Under the pieces are notes generated by a model. It ran no database searches, was not told where the DNA came from, and saw only the letters and a list, made by a program, of their open reading frames with translations. This document shows, piece by piece, positions 31,313 to 42,563 of a stretch of 64,000 bases of DNA. The DNA comes from Mimachlamys varia (Eukaryota > Mollusca > Bivalvia > Pectinida > Pectinidae), in the NCBI GenBank assembly GCA_947623455.1, contig OX392527.1, positions 29,194,201-29,258,200 on the forward strand, given 5' to 3'. A program made the position numbers and the translations under genes. Each line of letters starts with the position of its first letter. The stretch's first letter is position 1.

Positions 31313-33115
31313 TCTAACAAAAATATGTTATCCCTATTTTTCTATTTTTATATTTTCACAAAGTTGTAGGTGAAAAGTCAGCGCTCACGAGGAAATTAAC
31401 AGTTTTGAAGTCGCTAGTTCAAACAATTAGAAATTACCAAACTTAAATAAGAAAGTGAATATGATAGTTCACATAACGGATTCAATTGTGCAGATAGTCA
31501 TTGTCAGGTTTGTATGGATCTTCACGATATAATGTTTAAGTGTTTGATGCCTGTAGCAGTGTTCATTTCTACAGTGTAGAGGGCAGAGAAATACAATAGA
31601 CTTTATGTCAGTTTTGTAAATGGTTTAAATTAGTCCGAAGGGTTCTGACTCTCTGACCCGCTAAATATTTTGACGACGGGCGGCTGCGAGAGTCAGAATT
31701 CTTGCTTAGTAAAAAAGTGGAAATTTTACCGACCCGTCCACGGGTCGCCGCTAAAGCTGAGTTTTATAATATGCAACGTTTTCGATCACATGAAAATAAG
31801 GTATCAATGGAAGGAACAGATATTTTTTAACTAACCTACGCCTTTACTCAAGTCACAGGAGGTCGCTAACTAACTTTCGCCATCTATTTCTAAAAAATAA
31901 CCAGTTTCCTGACATCTGTTTGAAAATGGCCGCCCCCTCACGTCACGTGATCAAATATACCTAAGGTCAAATGAAATTCTCGCGGGATCTCGCGACGCGC
32001 GGCCATTTTCAAACAGATGTCAGGAAACTGGTTATTTTTAGAAATGTGTGGCAACAGTTAGTTTACGACCTCCTGTGACTTGATTAAATGTGTAGGTTAG
32101 TAGAAAAATATCTGTTCTTTCCATTGCTATTTAATTTACATGTGATCAAAAATGTTTTATATTATAAAACACAGCTTAAACAGTGTCCTGTGCACGGGTC
32201 GGTAAAATTTCCACTTTTTAACTAAGGAGGAATTCTGACTCTCGCAGCCGCCCGTCGTCAAAATATTTAGCGGGTCAGAGAGTCAGAACCCTTCGGACTA
32301 GGTTTAAATATGAGTTGTTTGTCTATATGTGTCTATATGGGGTAACACCGAGTTAAAGGCCTAGTATGCTTATATTTGAAGACATTTGCGGGATTTTAGG
32401 TCAGTTGTAATAGGCCTCTTTTTCATTTGCAGTTTGTTTAGTTTTCAATTTACTTGGTCGGTGGCGTATATCTTTAGTGTTTCCGACCGGAAGTTGGACG
32501 ATTGATCATATAAACGTACATGCAAATGAGCTCACAGAATGATTTTTGATGAATTACGGCATTAAATCAAATTATTAGAAATTACCAACCTTACATAAAG
32601 CACGTGAATATGATAGTTCACATTACAAATTCAATTTTGCAGGTAATCATTGTCAGGTTTGTATGACTCTTCACAATAGAATTTGAAGTTTGTAATGCCA
32701 ACAACGGCAACCAAAGGGCATCGTATTAATCGTATTATAATCGTGTATTCTTTTCGCAATGATATTTACGGAAAAGCCCGAGGTTGTCTGAATGTGATTG
32801 CATAATTACAGAAAAGTGGTAGTAATACGCTGTCGGCGGAACCGCGTAAAAAAGAAGGGAACAGATCCAATTTTTAAGAACAAATGGTGATCATCAATTG
32901 TCGAGACCCCTCTTGGATTTCTTGTTTTGTGAAATATTTTATCATGATTGAAGCGATACATGCCTATGGAGGGCTTAATGTTTTCCTGTATGGTACGAGG
33001 CGAAAAGTTTACTAGCATTGCATGCACACTGTAGAAGCCAGGTAAAAGTCCGATTGTGCACACTAGTACTCTGTCAATGAAGTATCAGATAGACTCTGTG
33101 AAAGACGAGATCCGC
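31313..33115 (+). repeat. Segmental duplication, left flank (paralog at 39262-40567)
   Basis: Shares long, ordered similarity with 39262-40567: CTCACAGGTAGCCATT, ATTGTCAGGTTTGTATG, TTTACTTGGTCGGTGGCGTA, TTACGGAAAAGCCCGAGGTT, ACGCTGTCGGCGGAACCGCG. Differs by carrying the inserted foldback element 31631-32300. Confidence 0.88.
31631..32300. mobile_element. Mutator-like foldback element with 9-bp target duplication
   Basis: 670 bp, flanked by identical GGTTTAAAT at 31622-31630 and 32301-32309. Arms of about 300 nt are inverted, the outer ~70 nt essentially identical (TAGTCCGAAGGGTTCTGACT and mirror); the centre is GC-rich with GATCTCGCGACGCGCGG. No frame. A 9-bp duplication and long terminal inverted repeats are typical of non-autonomous Mutator-like elements. 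The paralogous site near 39750 lacks the element and reads TAATTTTGATATGAG, an empty site. Confidence 0.9.
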
Positions 33116-34222
33116 GAGACACACTGATTATGTAATAGTTGTGCAGACATCGACGTCATTAAATGGCTTTGACCTCGTAAATTCTGATCCCGACCACGTG
33201 ACACCTTTGTTAAGGCTGTTTAACGTATGTGTCGTCTACATGTACATTTATACTATATTTAGAATATTTAGAGTGCATTAACCCCAGGGCGAGGTTATGT
33301 GGTAATCAGTATATAGCATTAGTTTGTCGCTCACGACAGCAAAAATAAGTTCAAACGAATCATCAGTGTTTGCACAATATATGTACAACGAATAGTTCTC
33401 TATACCATTGTAGATATTTGGAAACGTTTTTTCGTGTTGGTATATCTATATTTTATAAACGGTCTTATACCAAAACCAGTGAAACACCTGTATCTAACAT
33501 GAGGACGGTGAACACGAAAATAGTTTAACACTTACATGATAACAACACGAACTACAGTAAAACCGGATATGGTTGGCTATCGTTTATGAGAGACTATGTG
33601 CCATCTGCGATGTACATTTTTTTTGTATTAACCCATTGATGTCCTTGTTCATCACAAACGACCAATTCCGATCAACAACAAAAGATTAGTGCATTCTGGT
33701 ACAGAATTGCGTGATTTGCGATTGCCAATTTGCAATAAGGCTTCCATTTGTTCCTTCAGATTACAAAATAAGCATTGGAAATTCTGTAGTAATCGGCACA
33801 TGTTCGTGTATACAACGATTTCATACCATTTTGTATGGATAGATAAATCCATATAAATTATTTTCGTATTGCTGTTACTGCTGGGTCTATACCAGAGTTG
33901 TATGTATCTATACGTCTAGGGGAAAGCCCATTTTATATCGTGGTGTAGGTTTTATAGGATTCAAAACAAATTTGGGTTCACGCTCGAAATCCGTATAGGT
34001 TTTTCCCAGCATGCCCCATACTGGCCATTTCTTGAGAGATTTTTTGCAAACTTTTATTTTAAATAGTGGTATTTTGGGCTGGGGAACACGTTTAAACTCA
34101 TAAAAAATGCTATGGAGTCTCTGTCAACTGATTCAAATGTCAATCGAAGGATTCGAACCATATTTTCACATATTTACTCATCAATTAAATTTAATGAATA
34201 AAAGATATTGAAATATAGATCC
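33116..34222 (+). repeat. 1.1-kb duplicated unit, copy 1
   Basis: Starts GAGACACACTGATTATGTAA. Includes CGACGTCATTAAATGGC, TTTGTCGCTCACGACAGC, GATATTTGGAAACG, AGATTACAAAATAAGCATTG and TTGGGTTCACGCTCG. Head-to-tail with copy 2. No supported gene inside. Confidence 0.9.
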
Positions 34223-34916
34223 GAGACACACTGATTATGTAATAGTTGTGCAGACATCGACGTCATTAAATGGCATTGAATCGTAAATTCTGATCCCGAC
34301 CACGTGACACCTTTGTTGAGGCTGTTTAACGTATGTGTCGTCTACGGGTACATTTATACTATATTTAGAATATTTAGAGTGCATTAACCCCAAGGCGAGG
34401 TTATGTGGTAATCAGTATATAGCATTAGTTTGTCGCTCACGACAGCAAAAATAAGTTCAAACGAATCATCATCGTTTGCACAATATATGTACAACGAATA
34501 GTTCTCTATATCATTGTAGATATTTGGAAACGTATTTTCGTGTTGGTATATCTATACTTTATACACGGTCTTCTAACACAACCGATGAAATACCTGTATC
34601 AAACATGAGGATGGTGAACACGAAAATAGTTTAACACTTACATGATAACAACACGAACTACAGTAAAACCAGATATGGTGTGGCTATGGTTCCCGATCAT
34701 GGTATAATGGAGACTATGTGCAATCTGCGATGTACATTTTTTTGTATTAACCCATTGATGTCCTTGTTCATCACAAACGACCTATTCCGATCAACAACAA
34801 AAGACTAGTGTATTCTGGTACAGAATTGCATGGCTTGCGATTGCCGATTTGCAATAGGGCTTCCATTTGTTCCTTCAGATTACAAAATAAGCATTGGAAA
34901 TTCTGTAGTAATCGGC

Positions 34917-35069
34917 ACATGTTCGTTTATACAACGATTGCATATGTACGTGTATACAACGATTGCATATGTACGTGTATACAACGATTGCATATGTACG
35001 TGTATACAACGATTGCATATGTACGTGTATACAACGATTGCACATGTTCGTGTATACAACGATTGCATT
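34917..35069. repeat. 24-bp tandem repeat inside copy 2
   Basis: About six units of GTACGTGTATACAACGATTG plus CATAT. Copies 1, 3 and 4 have a single unit at this place, so the expansion is specific to copy 2. Confidence 0.88.
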
Positions 35070-35216
35070 CCATTTTGTATGGATATATATCCATATAAAC
35101 TATGTTCGTATTGCTGTTACTGCTGGGGCTGGACCAGAGTTGTATGTATTTATATGTCTAGGGGAAAGCGCATTTTATATCGTAGTGTAGGTTTTATAGG
35201 CTTCAAAGCAAATTTG

Positions 35217-36809
35217 CAGGGGCGTAGCTGCCATGTAAGCACATAAGCCCGTGCTTGCACATCATTTTCCAAAGTATGTGTATTAAAGTCGAGAAATTTT
35301 ATAATTCAACTTATATTCTTAAAAGTCCACTGATATTGTTACTCCTTTTTTTCGACTCGTCAGATTAACATATTAGGCTGCAGAACATTTGTTAGCAATA
35401 AATACTTCAAATTCAAATTTATTTCATTCCGAATGCAATAGCATATAGGATTACAATACACATACACATTAAATCATATATAATTGTGCAAGATGTCGGA
35501 GACCACAGCCAACACAATTCAAATAATATTTATAATACAGCTCAGTACGACAATATAGGTAATGGCTTTATCGTGAGAAAATTCGTATACAAATGAATAC
35601 CGAACGACATCCAAACATAAACATCAGTTTGAAACTATACCTTCACTTAGACCGACTTTTTTTATTAATAATGTCATATTAGGTTTTAGTGATAGTTGTC
35701 AGCTACTGACGAACAACCTTGTGGCACAGGGAAAGGAGAGGTGCAGGTTGATGAAGACTATGGGCAAGTTTTATGGTCGCCATCTTGGTTTCATAGGACA
35801 TGTTCTGTATCTTTGTGTTATGAAGATGGACGTTTATGAGTATGCTCATTAGTGTTCTCCCTTGTTTTTATTGACAATAAGGACTCGTTTCTCAATTTGA
35901 GAACCTGATGTTTACTTGGATGTGACCAATATTTACATGACAGTTGTCGTCGATGAAAGTAGAAGACGCTTACTCTTCCGAAACACCTGGTCTTATTCTC
36001 TTGTACGTTTACAGAGGTCCCCATGTACATCTTTCCTTTTTTCATATTTTGCCTCTAGTTTAATCGATATTGAGTTCGGATTATGGTTTTGTTGACGCTT
36101 TGGTACTCTCTGGGTTTTTTTTAGTAAATCTGTATTAGATTTAATATAAAAAGGACCCTTTTAGCATTCTATGAGTAATAAAAGAAGGGCCAATTTTTAC
36201 TACAGTTCGGTTCAAACAAAATGTCAGCAAAAACAATTATTAATGAGCCCGGCCAAAATTTCTTAAGTTAAATATCTCCATAGGAAAGCATTACAGTAAA
36301 AAAAAGGAAAATTTCTTTAACTTAAGATTTTCCCGTTAATTCTTTAATGCTTTTCTATGGAAATTTTTAAGTTAAGGAACTTTCATGAAACTAGGCATGT
36401 TCGAATTATACAAAATTATGCTTAAGAATTCAAGCATGAGTTCTTACATGTACTTCCTGAGTCCTGCACAGAACATATATACTTATAAACAGAGACGTAT
36501 GTAAACCAAAGATGGTTTTAAATATAAATGTCCCTGGTTTTACTTACTGACGAGTTAATGAGATAAGAAAGGTATGGATAATGACTTTGTTTCCATACAT
36601 CATGGAAGTAAACATATCGCATTCCATTTTCGGATAAATAATTTGTATAATGGTAGGCCAGACAATGATGATTTAAACAAGTCCAAAACAGTGGCACCAT
36701 TTGAAGTACAAATGAGATCCAGCCCCCCCCCCCCCCCCCCAAGTACCCCTCCCCAAAATTGAAAACATCACGGGGCTTGCACATCAAAATACATCCAGCT
36801 ACGCCCCTG
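35217..36809. mobile_element. Non-autonomous hAT-like element, 1.59 kb
   Basis: Ends CAGGGGCGTAGCTG... and ...CAGCTACGCCCCTG (14-nt inverted termini), flanked by ATTTG at 35212-35216 and 36810-36814. The uninterrupted sequence CAAATTTGGGTTCACG survives in sister copies (for example at 37902), confirming the insertion. CAGGGG-type ends suggest hAT, though the visible duplication is 5 bp rather than 8. No transposase. Includes a poly-C run at about 36722-36740 and an inverted pair near 36280-36360 (CCATAGGAAAGCATTA and AATGCTTTTCTATGG). Confidence 0.85.
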
Positions 36810-37033
36810 ATTTGGGTTCACGCTCGATGCCCCATACTAGCCATTTCTTGAGAGGTGTTTTGCAAACTTTTATTTTAAATAGTAGTACTTTGGGCTGGGG
36901 AAAACGTTTAAAAACATAAAAAATGCTATGGAGTCAATTGATTCAAATGTCAATCGAAGGATTCCAACCAGATTTCCACACATTTACTCATCAATTCAAT
37001 TTAATGAATACAAGATATTGAAATGTAGATCCA

Positions 37034-38099
37034 AGACACACTGATTATGTAATAGTTGTGCAGACATCGACGTCATTAAATGACATTGACCTTGGAAATT
37101 CTAAACCCGACCACGTGACACATTTGTTAAGGCTATTTAACGTGTGTGTCGTCTACATGTACATTTATACTATATTTAGAATATTTAGAGTGCATTAACT
37201 CCAAGGCGAGGTTATAATATATGTGGTAATCAGTATATAGCATTAGTTTGTCGCTCACGACAGCAAAAAAAAGATCAAACGAATCATCATCGTTTGCACA
37301 ATATATGTACAACGAATAGTTCTCTATACCATTGTAGATATTTGGAAACGTTTTTTCGTGTTGGTATATCTATATTTTATACACGGTCTTGTACCAAAAC
37401 CAGTGAAACACCTGTATCTAACATGAGGATGGTGAACACGAAAATAGTTAAACACTTACATGATAACAACACGAACTACAGTAAAACCGGATATGGTGTG
37501 GCTATCGTTTCCGATCATGGTATTGAGAGACTATGTGCCATCTGCGATGTACATTTTTTTGTATTAACCCATTGCTGTCCTTGTTCATCACAAACGACCT
37601 ATTCCGATCAACAACAAAAGATTAGTGCATTCTGGTACAGAATTGCATGGTTTGCGATTGCCGATTTGCAATAGGGCTCCCATTTTTTCCTTCAGATTAC
37701 AAAATAAGCATTGGAAATTCTGTAGTAATCGGCACATGTTCGTGTATACAACGATTTCATACCATTTTGTATGGATAGATATCCATATAAATTATGTTCG
37801 TACTGCTGTTACTGCTGGGGCTGGACCAGAGTTGTATGTATTTATATGTCTAGGGGAAAGCCCATTTTATATCGTAGTGTAGGTTTTATAGGCTTCAAAA
37901 CAAATTTGGGTTCACGCTCGAAATCCGTATAGGTTTTTCCCAGCATGCCCCATACTGGCCATTTCTTGAGAGATTTTTTGCAAACTTTTATTTTAAATAG
38001 TGGTACTTTGGGCTTGGGAACACGTTTAAAAACATAAAAAATGCTATATTTCCACACATTTACTCATCAATTAAACTTAATGAATAAAAGATATTGAAA
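37034..38099 (+). repeat. 1.1-kb duplicated unit, copy 3
   Basis: Starts AAGACACACTGATTATGTAA and runs through the same blocks as copy 1 to AAAGATATTGAAATGTA, then joins the terminal segment at 38100. Confidence 0.9.
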
Positions 38100-38290
38100 T
38101 GTAATTTGGTCTGTTGATTCATCATGATAAAAAGGCCAAGTATTGATTTGGTGACGATCCACTAATACATTGAATACAGTCTAACTTTGGAATGTATTTC
38201 TGAGCGTGAACTCAATTTTGTTTTGAAGCCTAGAACTTACGTAACCATATAAAAATGGATTTCCCCCTATACATATAAATGCATACAACT
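38100..38290 (+). repeat. Terminal segment with inverted internal piece (paralog 41565-41770)
   Basis: Contains CATGATAAAAAGGCCAAGTA, then an inverted, diverged copy of the CTAGGGGAAAGCCCATTTTA ... GGCTTCAAAACAAATTTGGG portion of the unit. The repeat family therefore has a partly mirrored end. Confidence 0.8.
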
Positions 38291-38299
38291 CCCTGGGGG

Positions 38300-39195
38300 A
38301 GGGGGATCAGTCCCACCATTAGTACAATTTTGAATCCTGAGCACCTAGGATGCTTACTGCCAAATAAGGCTGATTTTCAATCAGTGGTTATGAAGAAGAA
38401 CTTGCTTAAACCATGATATAGAGAAATAACCCTTTCTAGCCCCACCCCTCAGCCTCCTAGGAGGTCAGTCCCACCATGAGTACAATTTTGAATCCTGAGC
38501 ACCTAGGGATGCATCCTGCAAAATAAGGTTTATTTTCAATCAGTGGTTATGGAGAAAAGTCGCTGATATCAATATAGCTAAATAATTTTTTATGGCCCCG
38601 CCCCTCAGCCCCCCAGGGGGTTCAATCCCACCATTAGTACAATTTTGAATCCTGAGCACCTAGGAATGCTTCCTGCCAAATGAGGCTGAATTGCAATCAG
38701 TGGTTATGGAGAAGAAGTCGCTTAAACCATGATATAGCTAAATAAAACTTTTTGGTCTCGCCCTTAGCCCCCTAGGGTCTCAGTCCAACCATGAATGCAA
38801 TTTTGAATTCTGAGCACCTAAGGATGTTTCCTACCAAATAATGCTGATTTCCAATCAGTGGTTATGGAGAATAAGTTGCTTAAACCAATATAGCTAAATA
38901 ACCCTTCTTGCCCCGCCCCTCAGCCCCCTAGGGGGTCAGTCCCACCATTAGTATAATTTTGAATCCTGAGCACCTAGGGATGCTTCCTGCTAAATAAGGC
39001 TGATTTCCAATCAGTGATTATGGAGAAGAAGTCGCTTAAACCAATATAGCTAAATAACTTTTTTTGGCCCCGCCCTCAACCCCCTCATCCACCATTAGTA
39101 CAATTTTGAATCATTGACACCTAAGGATGCTTCCTGCCAAATTAGGTTGATTTCTTATCAGTGGTTATGGAGAAGAAGTCGTTTAAATAATTGTT
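38300..39195. repeat. ~156-bp degenerate tandem monomers, 6 copies
   Basis: Block GTCAGTCCCACCATTAGTAC and relatives at about 38307, 38464, 38620, 38779, 38934 and 39089, with TTTTGAATCCTGAGCACCTA and CAATCAGTGGTTATGGAGAA in each. GC-rich CCCCGCCCCTCAGCCCCC joins the units. Confidence 0.88.
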
Positions 39196-39261
39196 GACGG
39201 GCGGACGACGGACGCCACGGTATGGCATAAGCTCACTTCGGTCCTTCGGACCAGGTGAGTT
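39195..39261 (+). repeat. GGACGACGGACGCC tail and hairpin
   Basis: GACGGGCGGACGACGGACGC followed by the hairpin GCTCACTTCGGTCC-TTC-GGACCAGGTGAG at 39231-39259. A second copy of tail plus hairpin lies at 48235-48310. It looks like the 3' end of a repeat family common in bivalves; the superfamily is not certain. Confidence 0.6.
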
Positions 39262-40567
39262 AAAAACAATATATCTCACAGGTAGCCATTCTTGGTTCTT
39301 ACAGAAATAATTTATTTTTATTTTTCTTTCTTTTTTTATTTTCACAAGAATTGGATTGATCATTCTCATATCTTATATATATATGGTGGTACATACATGT
39401 ATATCCTTTGTCCCACTTTGTTCATGGTCCCGTTTTCGGACAGATCCTGGAAAATAATCTTGCCGACACGCATCCATCTTTGATTTTAACTATGCTGGTA
39501 TATTATGGTTCTTTTTGTGATAATAAAAGATGGATCTTTCTCAATCACATATGTTGATTCCTCTTGGTCTCTTCATTTTGGAAGTGATCAGAAAATAAAA
39601 CAAATTGTTGACAAGCAACCTTCTTTCAACTATTATAAATTTCTATGCTAGTCATTGTCCGGTTTGTATGAATCTTCACGACAGAATTTTAAGTGTTTGA
39701 TGCCTGTAGAGGGCAGAGAAATACGATAGACTTTATTTCAGTTTTGAAAATAATTTTGATATGAGTTGTTTGTCTATATGTGTCTATATGGGGTAACACT
39801 TTTAAAGGATACCGAGTTATAGGCCTAGTATGCTTATATTTAAAGACATATGCGTGATTTTAGGTCAGTTGTAATAGGCCTCGATTTCATTTGCAGTTGG
39901 TTTATATTATTTTTAGTTTTCAATTTACTTGGTCGGTGGCGTATATCTTTAGTGTTTCCGACCGGAAGTTGAACGACTGATCGCAGAATGTTGTTTGATG
40001 AATTACGGCATTAAATAAAAAAAATAGAAATAACCAAACCTACATAAAGCATGTGGATATGATAGTTCACATATCATAACAGATTAAACTGTGCAGCTAG
40101 TCATTGTCAGGTTTGTATGAATATTCACAATATTATTTGAAGTTTGTAACGCCAACAACGACAACCAGAGGGCATCATAGATAGTTTGTTAGCAATCGGA
40201 ACATCTTGGGTATTCTTTTCGCAATGATATTTACGGAAAAGCCCGAGGTTGTCTGAATGTGATTGCATAATTACAGAAAAGTGGTAGTAATACGCTGTCG
40301 GCGGAACCGCGTAAAAAAGAAGGGAACAGATCCAATTTTTAAGAACAAATGGTGATCATCAATTGTCGAGATCCCTCTTGGATTTCTTGTTTTGTGAAAT
40401 ATTTTATCATGATTGAAGCGATACATGCCTATGGAGTTCCTGTATGGTACGAGGCGAAAAGTTTACTAGCATTGCATGCACACTGTAGAAGCCAGGTAAA
40501 AGTCCGATTGTGCACACTAGTACTCTGTCAATTAAGTATCAGATAGACTGTGTGAAAGACTTGATCC
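39262..40567 (+). repeat. Segmental duplication, left flank (paralog of 31313-33115)
   Basis: Same ordered blocks as 31313-33115, without the foldback element. Slightly diverged and with small deletions (for example near 40437, CTATGGAGTTCCTGTATGG versus a longer form at 32966). Confidence 0.88.
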
Positions 40568-41770
40568 GAGACACACTGATTATGTAATAGTTGTGCAGAC
40601 ATCGACGTCATTAAATGGCATTGACCTTGTAAATTCTGATCCCGACCATGTGACACCTTTGTTAAGGCTGTTTAACGTATGTGTCGTCTACGGGTACATT
40701 TATACTATATTTAGAATATTTAGAGTGCATTAACCCCAAGGCGAGGTTCTGTGGTAATCAGTATATAGCATTAGTTTGTCGCTCACGACAGCAAAAATAA
40801 GATCAAACGAATCATCATCGTTTGCACAATATATGTACAACGAATAGTTCTCTATACCATTGTAGATATTTGGAAACGTATTTTCGTGTTGGTATATCTA
40901 TATTTTATATACGGTCTTGTAACAAAACCAGTGAAACACCTGTATCTAACATGAGGACGGTGAACAAGAAAATTGTTTAACACTTACATGATAACAACAC
41001 GAACTACAGTAAAACCGGATATGGTTGGCTATCGTTTATGAGAGACTATGTGCCATCTGCGATGTACATTTTTTTTGTATTAACCCATTAATGTCCTTGT
41101 TCATCACAAACGACCTATCCCGATCAACTACAAAACATTAGTGTATTCTGGTACAGAATTGCATGGTTTGCGATTGCCTATTTGCAATAGGGCTTCCATT
41201 TGTTCCTTCAGATTACAAAATAAGCATTGGAAATTCTGTAGTAATCGGTACATGTACGTGTATACAACGATTGCATACCATTTTGTAGTAGTGTAGGTTT
41301 TATAGGCTTCAAAACAAATTTGGGTTCACGCTCGAAATCCGTATAGGTTTTTCCCAGCATGCCCCATACTGGCCATTTCTTGAGAGATTTTTTTCAAACT
41401 TTTATTTTAAATAGTGTTATTTTGGGCTAGGGAAAACGTTTAAAACCATAAACAATTGTTATGGAGTCTCTGGCCAGTGATTCAAATGTAAATTGAAGGA
41501 TTCGAACCATATTTCCACACATGTACTCATCAATTAAATTCAATGAATAAAAGATATTGAAATGTAATTTGGGATGTTGATTTATCATGATAAAAAGGCC
41601 AAGTATTGGTTTGGTGACGATCCACTAATACATTGAATACAGTCTAACTTTGGAATGTATTTGTGAGCGTGAACTCTAATAAATTTTGTTTTGAAGCTTA
41701 GAACTTACACAACCATATAAAAATGGATTTTCCCCTATACATATAAATGCCTACATCTCTGGTCCAGCCC
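40568..41770 (+). repeat. 1.1-kb duplicated unit, copy 4, with terminal segment
   Basis: Starts GAGACACACTGATTATGTAA and follows copy 1, but lacks the ~120 nt between the CATACCATTTTGTA block and TAGTGTAGGTTTTATAGG. The end at 41565-41770 matches 38100-38290. Confidence 0.88.
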
Positions 41771-42563
41771 CTAGAGTAAGTGATATTATATTTTTATGTA
41801 TGCGTTGCAGCAACATATTCATTCAATTTGTTTAAAATGCGTTAGATTGTTTAATCGTGTATTTGCATTGTATGTACCACTGTCCTTCAGTTGATAAATA
41901 TTTTAGGTTAGAATTAAACGATTCTTTTAAATGTGTATGTATGTTGTTTTGTAATCGAGGTGAGTATTTACTCCAAGAATAATGCGCCAACCTAGAATTG
42001 TATTAACAGTTGACGTTTTAACGGCAACTAAAACCAGAATTCCACAGAAATCCATGTATCGCTTTTGTGGCCAACAATACGTCTAGTACATAGACTATAA
42101 CTAGACAGAGATACACCTATAATCAACACATATATAAACAGCAGTTCTATCCATAGTAACGGTATTCTTGATCTTTGACCTTTACATCTGAGGAGAGAAA
42201 GCACCATGAAGTATAACTAGTTAAGCTATCGCACTGAAACGTTTGTTTGGACAATCCAACCGACGACGACGCCCACAAAGTCATCCCTGTATGACGCCTT
42301 ATCAGGCGACACAATTGGAAACAAAAAATAACAAGAGGCCGAATGGGTCTATAATGCAATGCTACAGGCAATGCAAGTTACTGCTGTTCATATGGAAACC
42401 ACAATAGACCTTGAGTCAAGCATTATGTTTACAAAATACAATTATTAACATATTTTGACCCCTGTGACGTGGAATACAAGTCCATATTATTCATTCAAAC
42501 AAATATTGCATATGTTACCATTCATCTATACACGTAACAGGTGAAATAGTATTTTTTTAGTGC
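41771..42563. other. Non-coding stretch between repeats
   Basis: No supported gene. The frame at 42147-42371 (- strand) has no domain. Confidence 0.35.

Larger units (their letters stand above)
34223..37033 (+). repeat. 1.1-kb duplicated unit, copy 2 (interrupted)
   Basis: Same order of blocks as copy 1, but split at 35217 by the 1.6-kb element and carrying an internal 24-bp expansion at 34917. The left part ends ...GCAAATTTG and the right part resumes ATTTGGGTTCACGCTCG. Confidence 0.9.

Noticed and set aside
33116..41564. Recurrent frames in the 1.1-kb duplicated units (for example ICNRASICSFRLQNKHW)
   Set aside because: Frame lengths differ among copies, with stops in some; no domain. Treated as non-coding repeat.
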